Below, in pieces: positions 1-5,596 of a DNA stretch of 5,596 bases (positions within the stretch are counted from its first letter, which is position 1; every line of letters starts with the position of its first letter). A program made the position numbers and the translations under genes. The notes below the pieces were generated by a model. That model worked only from the letters and a program-made list of their open reading frames with translations, was not told where the DNA came from and searched no databases. The stretch comes from Chloroflexota bacterium (GTDB lineage Bacteria; Chloroflexota; Dormibacteria; Dormibacterales; Dormibacteraceae), in NCBI GenBank assembly GCA_005880345.1, contig VBGE01000200.1:1-5596 (forward strand), in the 5' to 3' direction.

Positions 1-729
1 TCCGCCAACCACCGCGCCGAGCGGGCTCTCGATGCCGCCGAGGACGGCCGCCGCGAACGCGTAGATGATGATCGTCTGCATGATGTTCGGCTCGAGAAAA
101 AGGATGGGCGCGACCATGATCCCGGACACCGCGCCCACCGCCGAGGCGAGGCCCCAGCCCAGCCCGAGCATCCAGCTGACCTGCACGCCGAGCAACCGGC
201 TGGCCTCTGGATGGTGGGCCGCCGCGCGAAGGGTGAGGCCGACCGTTGTCCGCTGAAGGAGCAGGTAGATGAGGAGCAGCACAACGCCTGACACTGCGAT
301 CACGCCAAGGTCCCGGTAGCTGATGAAAACGCCGAGCACATCGACGGTCTGCGCAGAGAACGGGCTTGGAAATGAGCGCGGGACGTAGCCGAAGAGGAAA
401 CCCGCGAGGCCGTTGACGAGAGTGGCCAGGCCCAGTGTGATGATGACGAGAGTCAGGATCGGCGCGCGCTCCACGGGACGGATCACGACCCGCTGCACGA
501 GGATGCCGCCGGCAAACGCAAGCACGAGTGTGACCGGGAACGCGATCCAGTAACTCATGCCGCGGGTGATCAGGGTGAAGGCGATGTACGTGGCGAACAT
601 CGCCATCTCGCCCTGAGCGAAGTTGACCAGGCCCATTGCGTTGTAGATGAGGACGAGCGCGAGCGCCAGGCTCGCGAAGATGCCGCCGGTCGCGATGCCC
701 CCGACGACGAGCTGAAAGAACTCCTGCAC
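1..729 (-). CDS. livH: Branched-chain amino acid ABC transporter permease, LivH type (C-terminus cut by window edge)
   Basis: Inner-membrane permease subunit of a HAAT-family importer; it forms the translocation path together with a LivM-type partner. My reading of the minus strand gives 243 in-frame codons from a GTG at 729-727 to the window edge. It is strongly hydrophobic, with about seven membrane segments visible. Family landmarks are GGIATGGIFASLALAL (residues 10-25), NAMGLVNFAQGEMAMF (30-45) and the ATPase-facing loop LTLRAAAHHPEASRLLGV (165-182), followed by a glycine/alanine-rich helix. Family members are usually about 290 residues, so some 50 C-terminal residues lie outside. The GTG is chosen because the livF stop is in the same frame just one codon upstream, which forbids a longer protein, and the next ATG (residue 32) would remove the first membrane helix. 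No strong Shine-Dalgarno is seen, so translational coupling to livF is likely. Which amino acid is imported cannot be told. Family assignment is firm; the H versus M label is likely. Confidence 0.93.
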   Translation of the reverse strand, partial: MQEFFQLVVGGIATGGIFASLALALVLIYNAMGLVNFAQGEMAMFATYIAFTLITRGMSYWIAFPVTLVLAFAGGILVQRVVIRPVERAPILTLVIITLGLATLVNGLAGFLFGYVPRSFPSPFSAQTVDVLGVFISYRDLGVIAVSGVVLLLIYLLLQRTTVGLTLRAAAHHPEASRLLGVQVSWMLGLGWGLASAVGAVSGIMVAPILFLEPNIMQTIIIYAFAAAVLGGIESPLGAVVGG

Positions 730-732
730 CGG

Positions 733-1446
733 CTAGTACCCGAGGTACGAGCGGCGGACCGACTCGTCACCCTTGAGCTCGGCGCTTTCCCCCTGCACCG
801 CGACTCGGCCGACCTCCAGCACGTAGGCGGTGCTCGAGAGCTCGAGCGCGATGCGCGCGTTCTGCTCGACCAGCAACACGGCCACGCGGCTCGTCTGGTT
901 GATCGTCTTGATGATCTCGAAGATGGCGCGCACCACCATCGGCGCCAGCCCGAGGGACGGCTCGTCGAGGAGCATGAGGCGGGGCCGCATCAAAAAAGCG
1001 CGGGCCAGCGCCAGCATCTGCTGCTCGCCGCCGGACAGCGTGCTGGCGGACAGGCGGCGGCGCTCTTTGAGCACGGGGAAGTACTCGAAGACTCGGTCAT
1101 AGTCCTTGCGCACCTCAGCTCCGTCCCGGCGTAGGTGCGAGCCCAGGCGCAGGTTCTCGTCGACGGTCAGCTCGGTGAGGATGCCCCGGCCCTCAGGCAC
1201 ATGGGCGACGCCGGCCCGGACGACATCCTCGGTCGGCTTGCCGCGCAGCGAGCGGCCGCCGAGGCGGATATCACCGGTCCACCGCACGCCGCCTGTGATC
1301 GCGCGGAGCGTCGTGGTCTTGCCGGCGCCGTTGGCGCCGAGGAGCGAGACCACACCGCTTTCGGGCACGGATAGCGACACTCCGTGGAGGACGGCCGTCG
1401 GCCCGTAACCCGCGCGGACGTTCTCCAGCTCCAATAGGGCGGTCAT
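733..1446 (-). CDS. livF: Branched-chain amino acid ABC transporter ATP-binding protein LivF
   Basis: Cytoplasmic ATPase subunit that powers amino acid uptake, presumably as a heterodimer with LivG. It has 237 residues, the normal LivF length. Visible motifs are Walker A GANGAGKTT (37-45), the LivF-specific VPEGRGI where the Q-loop sits (83-89), signature LSGGEQQMLALARA (137-150), Walker B LMLLDEP (157-163), the D-loop GLAP, and VEQN (193-196). In VEQN the usual H-loop histidine is glutamine, which is normal for LivF and separates it from LivG. The ATG at 1446-1444 overlaps the livG stop as ATGA, and a GGAG sits 4 bases upstream (1454-1451), so translation is probably coupled. The frame stays open upstream into livG, but that extension is the wrong frame of livG and is discarded. 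All catalytic motifs look intact. An annotation as a urea-transporter UrtE is a less likely alternative. Confidence 0.96.
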   Translation of the reverse strand: MTALLELENVRAGYGPTAVLHGVSLSVPESGVVSLLGANGAGKTTTLRAITGGVRWTGDIRLGGRSLRGKPTEDVVRAGVAHVPEGRGILTELTVDENLRLGSHLRRDGAEVRKDYDRVFEYFPVLKERRRLSASTLSGGEQQMLALARAFLMRPRLMLLDEPSLGLAPMVVRAIFEIIKTINQTSRVAVLLVEQNARIALELSSTAYVLEVGRVAVQGESAELKGDESVRRSYLGY

Positions 1447-2207
1447 GCGGCTCCGAGGTACGCCTCGATGACAGCCGGGTTGCGCTGCACCTCGGCCGGC
1501 GACCCTTCGGCGATCTTCTTGCCGAAGTCGAGGACCACAACGCGGTCGGAGATGCCCATCACGAACGCCATGTGGTGCTCCACGAGGAGCATCGTCACGC
1601 CGAGATCGGTGTGAACCCGACGCATGAGGCGCGCCGTGCCGTCGACCTCCTCGTGGCTGATCCCGCCTGCCGGCTCGTCGAGCAGCAACAGGCGGGGCCC
1701 GGCCACCAGCGCGCGGGCCAGCTCGACGCGCTTCTGCAGGCCGAAGGGAAGCGCGGCAACAGGGCGCATCGCCTGCGGCCCCAGCCCGACGAAGTCGATC
1801 ATCTCGAGCGCTCGTTTCCGCGAGCTCGACTCGGCCGAGACCGCGCCGGGCAGCGGCACCATGGCCTGCAACCATCCGCTGGCCGTCTTCGTGTGGTCGC
1901 CCACCAGCACGTTGTCGAGCACAGTCATCGAGCGAAACAGAGCGACGTTCTGAAAAGTCCGGGCCAGTCCATGGCGCACCACGTTGTGCGGCCGGATCGA
2001 GGCAACCGAGTGCCCGTCGACCGTCACCATGCCGGAGCTCGGCCGGTACACGCGAGTGATGACGTTGAAGAGCGTCGTCTTGCCGGCGCCGTTGGGACCG
2101 ATGAGCGCGACGACCTGTCCGGCCTCGACATTGAAGGACACCCGATCGAGGGCCACCACTCCACCGAAGCGGACGCTCAGGTCATGTACTTCGAGCAGCG
2201 CCGCCAT
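1443..2207 (-). CDS. livG: Branched-chain amino acid ABC transporter ATP-binding protein LivG
   Basis: The other cytoplasmic ATPase of the HAAT importer. It has 254 residues, the usual LivG size. Motifs in order are Walker A GPNGAGKTT (37-45), RTFQN with Q-loop Gln86, signature region LPFGLQKRVELARAL (153-167), Walker B LLLLDEP (173-179), D-loop segment AGGISHEE (180-187) and H-loop His211 in VEHHM. The signature departs from the canonical LSGGQ (LPFGLQ), a variant found in LivG relatives of high-GC bacteria, so it is not a defect. The region between the Q-loop and the signature (about 104-130) carries the LivG-type insertion. It is the first liv gene in the transcribed direction, 36 bases after the membrane-protein stop. 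No clear Shine-Dalgarno precedes the ATG at 2207. The order livG-livF-livH differs from the E. coli order (K, H, M, G, F). A promoter for the liv genes is not recognisable. Confidence 0.96.
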   Translation of the reverse strand: MAALLEVHDLSVRFGGVVALDRVSFNVEAGQVVALIGPNGAGKTTLFNVITRVYRPSSGMVTVDGHSVASIRPHNVVRHGLARTFQNVALFRSMTVLDNVLVGDHTKTASGWLQAMVPLPGAVSAESSSRKRALEMIDFVGLGPQAMRPVAALPFGLQKRVELARALVAGPRLLLLDEPAGGISHEEVDGTARLMRRVHTDLGVTMLLVEHHMAFVMGISDRVVVLDFGKKIAEGSPAEVQRNPAVIEAYLGAA

Positions 2208-2243
2208 TTGCCGAAGTCTAAGTTCGACCCGGCGCGAAGGCCA

Positions 2244-3185
2244 CTAGTCGCCTGGCTCGGGCAGGTCTCCATGCTCCGGCAGCTCGGGCGGTTCCTCCGG
2301 CGAGCTGAGCTCCGGGTATCCGCTGTCCGGGATGCCGAGGCCCCACTGGACGGCTGGCCTTTCGGGTTCTACCGGGGTTGAGGGCGTTGGCGGCGCCGCC
2401 ACTTCGGGCTCGTGCGGTGTCACGGGCTCGTCCCACGCCGACTGCGGCGTGCCAGTCGCGGGCACAGGAGGAGGCGTGCCGAAGCTCGCTGAGTAGTCCG
2501 GGCGGGTCGCGCGGTGCATCACCGCCGCCGTGGGCAGCGCCCGCTGGCGCGGGCGGCGCGCCACGCTGACGAGCCAGTAGCCGAGCGAGAGGGCGATGCC
2601 CAGGAAGCCTGCGATCGGCAGGAAGACGAAGGGCGGCTTGGAGATCACGTCGAAGCCGCTGAGCGACGCCCCGACCGGGGTCGGGCTGGGCAGCGTGGTG
2701 ACGACCGGCTCCGCCGAGGGCGAGGCCGAGGGAGATTCGGATGGGCTCGGGCTCGAGGTCGGCGACGGGGTGGCGTTGATGGAGAAGCTGGCGCATGGGT
2801 TCGGCTGCACGCTGGCGCACAGCTTGTGCACGCCGGGCCCGTCGCCTGGGAAGGGCTTGACCCGCGTGTTGAAGTTGCCGCTGCCGTCCGCCTGGGCAAA
2901 GCCCGCAACGTGGTTGGAGGTGTCCCAGTAGAGGTTCATCTGCTCATTGGGCAGAAACTGCCCGCCCGAGACGTTGATCACGGTCGTTGCGTCGCCCGAG
3001 GTCACGTCGAGCGAGACGAACGCGAGGGTAGGAGTCGGCGTCGGCGGGCACGGTGTCGCCCCCGAGGCCGTGCCGCCGCAATCGGCGCGAACCGCCGGCG
3101 CGTGCGCCAACAGAAAGGACGCGGAGGCCAGGGCGGCGAGGATCAACAGGACTGGAGCGAAACGATGGGACCCCGAGACACGCAT
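2244..3185 (-). CDS. Secreted single-pass membrane protein with Pro/Ser/Thr-rich linkers and a proline/glutamate-rich cytoplasmic tail, function unknown
   Basis: I do not recognise a named family. The 313 residues read as: a Sec signal peptide (residues 1-34; basic start, hydrophobic 10-29, likely cleavage after AVRA); a short PTPTPT linker (47-54); a compact beta-rich external domain (about 55-137) with an Ig-like look and motifs such as VTSGDATTVINVSG; a low-complexity Ser/Pro/Glu linker (about 139-172); one membrane helix (about 185-208) followed by the stop-transfer cluster RRPRQR; and a tail of about 100 residues rich in proline and glutamate, ending in EEPPELPEHGDLPEPGD. The four cysteines (36, 46, 123, 131) are all outside the membrane and could form disulfides. 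Topology is therefore type I, exported N-terminus and cytoplasmic C-terminus. The frame is open far upstream inside the kinase-like gene, but the ATG at 3185 is chosen because a textbook signal peptide starts there. No good Shine-Dalgarno is adjacent; an AGGA lies too far away (23 bases). It starts 32 bases after the kinase-like gene and is probably co-transcribed with it. Confidence 0.82.
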   Translation of the reverse strand: MRVSGSHRFAPVLLILAALASASFLLAHAPAVRADCGGTASGATPCPPTPTPTLAFVSLDVTSGDATTVINVSGGQFLPNEQMNLYWDTSNHVAGFAQADGSGNFNTRVKPFPGDGPGVHKLCASVQPNPCASFSINATPSPTSSPSPSESPSASPSAEPVVTTLPSPTPVGASLSGFDVISKPPFVFLPIAGFLGIALSLGYWLVSVARRPRQRALPTAAVMHRATRPDYSASFGTPPPVPATGTPQSAWDEPVTPHEPEVAAPPTPSTPVEPERPAVQWGLGIPDSGYPELSSPEEPPELPEHGDLPEPGD

Positions 3186-3217
3186 GAAGCGCCGGAACGA
3201 TACCAGAGTCCTTTTCG

Positions 3218-3952
3218 TTACACGGGCGGCCAGGGAATCGACCAGGCCGAGGAGGGATCCGGGAAGCGCCAGCGAGGGTTCAGCACCGCGCGCACGCGCC
3301 TCTTCAGGATGCGAAGCTCGGCCGCGCTGATCAGCTCTCGCATCGTCTCGGCCAGCCGGCCTCGCTCCAGCTCGACCAACGCCCGCTCCACGTCGCCGCA
3401 GAGGTCGCCGGGCAGGACCTGCCCCGCATAATCCCAGATCACCGTCCGCAGCTTCACTTCGACGTGGAAGGTGAGGCCGTGGTCGATGACCCAAACGTTG
3501 TTCTTGGCATCGAAGAGGCAGTGGCCCGATTTGCGGTCGGCATTGTTCGCGATCACGTCGAACAGGGCGACCCGAAGCCAGGTGTCGGAGGGCGCCTCGT
3601 TGCGGCCCAGGAAATGTCGCCCGTCGGCCTCGATGAACTGCTGCATGGCGCCGACGCCATGCGGGGCCGCCGCCCTGACCACCGTCGGCGGAATGAGCGG
3701 CCAGCCCAGGACCTTGCTCAGCTCGTAGGCGGCAACCTCGCGCTTGTACAGCGTGCCCGCCTCGAAATCCCACAGCGGAGACTCGCCTCGAGACGGCTTG
3801 TACACGGCGCGCAGCCCGGATGGGGGCCGTGGTCCGAGGCGGGCCAGGAACGTGTAGTTCGACGCGCCGTGCAGCAGGCCAAGGATCTTGACGTCGGGCA
3901 GCTCGCGGAGCAGCCCCTCGGTCAGGGCCTGGTCAGAAGATGGGACGGGCAC
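3218..3952 (-). CDS. SCO1664 family protein (TIGR03843-like), PI3/PI4-kinase-like fold
   Basis: 244 residues matching from memory the SCO1664 family, a conserved protein group of unknown role distantly related to phosphatidylinositol 3/4-kinases. Visible kinase-like elements are a glycine-loop-like GASNYTFLARL (29-39); Lys52 in AVYKPSRGESPLWDF, in the place of the ATP-binding lysine; Glu72 in KREVAAYEL as a possible partner; the catalytic-loop-like segment FDVIANNADRKSGH (131-144); and the metal-binding-like VIDHGLTFH (155-163), with Asp157 in place of the DFG aspartate. The C-terminus IPWPPV is family-typical. The protein is cytoplasmic, with no signal or membrane segment. Whether it phosphorylates lipid, protein or anything else cannot be said. 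The start is GTG at 3952-3950, since a TGA lies two codons upstream in the same frame; it overlaps the preceding DUF3090 gene by 20 bases, implying coupled translation. The partner gene upstream is the same one that accompanies this family in Actinobacteria, which supports the call. Confidence 0.9.
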   Translation of the reverse strand: MPVPSSDQALTEGLLRELPDVKILGLLHGASNYTFLARLGPRPPSGLRAVYKPSRGESPLWDFEAGTLYKREVAAYELSKVLGWPLIPPTVVRAAAPHGVGAMQQFIEADGRHFLGRNEAPSDTWLRVALFDVIANNADRKSGHCLFDAKNNVWVIDHGLTFHVEVKLRTVIWDYAGQVLPGDLCGDVERALVELERGRLAETMRELISAAELRILKRRVRAVLNPRWRFPDPSSAWSIPWPPV

Positions 3953-4448
3953 CGTTCATGACCGGGCAGGGATGGCCGCTGGGGTCCATGGGCAGCCCGC
4001 AGCGCGGACAGACCGGTCGCCCTGCGGAGAGGACAGACTCCGCCTGCTTGGAGAACGCTGCGACCTGGTCGTGGCTGAGCCAGAAGCGCACGCTCGGGGC
4101 GTCGGTGGCGGCCGTTTCGTCGGTCGACTCGCCCACGGCCGCCTCGCTGGCCACGAGCACGAACATCCGCCGCGCCTCGTGATAGCCGAGTCCCATCTCG
4201 CCGATCTGCCACTCCGGCTCGCCCGGCTCGGGCGAGGCGTCGAGCAAGGCCTGCTCCTGCGCCTCGATCTGCTGGGCCTCGAGCATCTGGTGAAGGCGGA
4301 GGATGAGGGCCTGGATCTGCGACTTCTCGCAGGCCAGGGTCATGGTCCGGCCGGAGCCGGTGGCCATCAGGAAGAAGCGCCGCTGGCCGGGTGAGCCGAC
4401 CGCCGTGATCGCGATCCGGTCGACCGGGTCGAGCTCATAGATCGCCAT
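3933..4448 (-). CDS. DUF3090 / SCO1663 family protein (TIGR03847-like) with C-terminal zinc-knuckle-like motif
   Basis: 171 residues, the usual size for this family of unknown function. The N-terminus (VDRIAITAVGSPGQRRFFLMA, in part) is a beta-rich family hallmark, followed by a helical stretch (about 41-68, CEKSQIQALILRLHQMLE) and a GYHEARRMFVLVA strand region (88-100). The C-terminus holds CPRCG...DPSGHPCPVMNG, with Cys147, Cys150, His159 and Cys161 spaced as a plausible zinc site; this motif is typical of the family. The protein is cytoplasmic, without membrane segments. The ATG at 4448-4446 is chosen because the family N-terminus begins there. There is no Shine-Dalgarno, and a TATCTT sits just upstream, so the message may be leaderless. 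It is the first gene of the minus-strand cluster, overlaps the SCO1664-like kinase gene at its 3' end and is divergent from dnaK. Family membership is recognised; the biochemical role is unknown. Confidence 0.92.
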   Translation of the reverse strand: MAIYELDPVDRIAITAVGSPGQRRFFLMATGSGRTMTLACEKSQIQALILRLHQMLEAQQIEAQEQALLDASPEPGEPEWQIGEMGLGYHEARRMFVLVASEAAVGESTDETAATDAPSVRFWLSHDQVAAFSKQAESVLSAGRPVCPRCGLPMDPSGHPCPVMNGARPIF

Positions 4449-4455
4449 CGATCTA

Positions 4456-4461
4456 AAGATA
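4456..4461 (-). promoter_or_regulatory. Candidate -10 element (TATCTT) for a leaderless DUF3090 transcript
   Basis: On the minus strand TATCTT is followed by 7 bases and then the ATG at 4448. That spacing would place transcription start on or next to the A of the start codon, and no Shine-Dalgarno precedes the ATG. The pattern fits leaderless promoters, which are common in high-GC Gram-positive bacteria. The -35 side is poor (TTCGGG at 4485-4480 with an 18-base spacer is the best seen), so this is tentative. Confidence 0.35.
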
Positions 4462-4523
4462 GGGCACGGGTTTTGCCGGCCCGAATGCTGGGAAGAAGCT
4501 AAAACGTATTCACTTCAAACTGA

Positions 4524-5596
<1,073 letters not shown>

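Noticed and set aside
1447..1875. N-terminal extension of livF to a start at 1875
   Set aside because: It reads livG in a wrong frame and is Arg/Ala-rich; LivF proteins begin at MTALLELENV, at the ATGA overlap.
2208..2243. Rho-independent terminator between the membrane-protein gene and livG
   Set aside because: No stable stem followed by a T-run in the minus-strand direction.
1572..2381. Long plus-strand open frame (269 codons) opposite livG
   Set aside because: Antisense shadow of livG, whose ABC ATPase motifs are intact; the translation is Arg/His-rich with no recognisable domain, as usual in GC-rich DNA.
2670..2768. Tandem repeat or small CRISPR-like array in the GAGGCCGAGG-type stretch
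   Set aside because: It is the codon pattern of a Ser/Pro/Glu-rich linker; there are no regular repeat-spacer units.
2514..3431. Plus-strand open frame (305 codons) opposite the membrane protein and the kinase-like gene
   Set aside because: Arg/Gly-rich translation without domain signals; the minus strand shows a signal peptide, a membrane helix and kinase-like motifs there.
3186..3773. N-terminal extension of the membrane protein to 3773
   Set aside because: Out-of-frame reading of the kinase-like gene; it would bury the signal peptide in the middle of the protein.

Overview
The window is GC-rich (roughly two thirds G+C by eye), non-mobile bacterial chromosome. Three things point to a high-GC Gram-positive-like or Chloroflexota/Dormibacterota-like soil bacterium: a SCO1664/SCO1663-type gene pair described mainly from Actinobacteria, an actinobacterial/Chloroflexota-like DnaK, and a secreted Pro/Thr/Ser-rich single-pass membrane protein. 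No rRNA or marker phylogeny is available here, so the phylum is only suggested. Layout: everything from 1 to 4448 lies on the minus strand, and a dnaK gene leaves in the opposite direction from 4560 and runs off the right edge. Read in the direction of transcription, the minus-strand genes are a DUF3090/SCO1663 family protein with a C-terminal zinc-knuckle-like motif (4448-3933), a SCO1664 family PI3/PI4-kinase-like protein overlapping it by 20 bases (3952-3218), a signal-peptide-bearing single-pass membrane protein with a long proline/glutamate-rich cytoplasmic tail (3185-2244), then livG (2207-1443), livF (1446-733) and a livH-type permease (729 to beyond 1). The longest minus-strand gap is 36 bases, and no obvious terminator hairpin was seen, so one long transcript is possible, although the liv genes may have their own promoter. 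How the genes work together: LivG and LivF are the two ATPases and LivH one of the two permeases of a branched-chain amino acid (HAAT family) importer. The second permease (LivM) and the binding protein (LivK) are not in the window and would be expected beyond the left edge or elsewhere. The SCO1663/SCO1664 pair is a conserved two-gene unit of unknown function. The membrane protein immediately downstream is a candidate partner or substrate of the kinase-like protein, but that is inference only. Main oddities: dnaK is interrupted near 4770-4775, just after the catalytic-lysine IKR motif. The conserved [HF]MG turn is missing and the downstream frame is shifted, so the gene as written cannot make a full DnaK. 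This is either a real lesion, perhaps in one of several dnaK copies, or a sequencing/assembly error. The dnaK upstream region shows neither CIRCE nor HAIR. There are no RNA genes, CRISPR arrays, insertion sequences or convincing terminators. I found no clear previously undescribed system; the SCO1664/SCO1663/membrane-protein cluster is the closest candidate.
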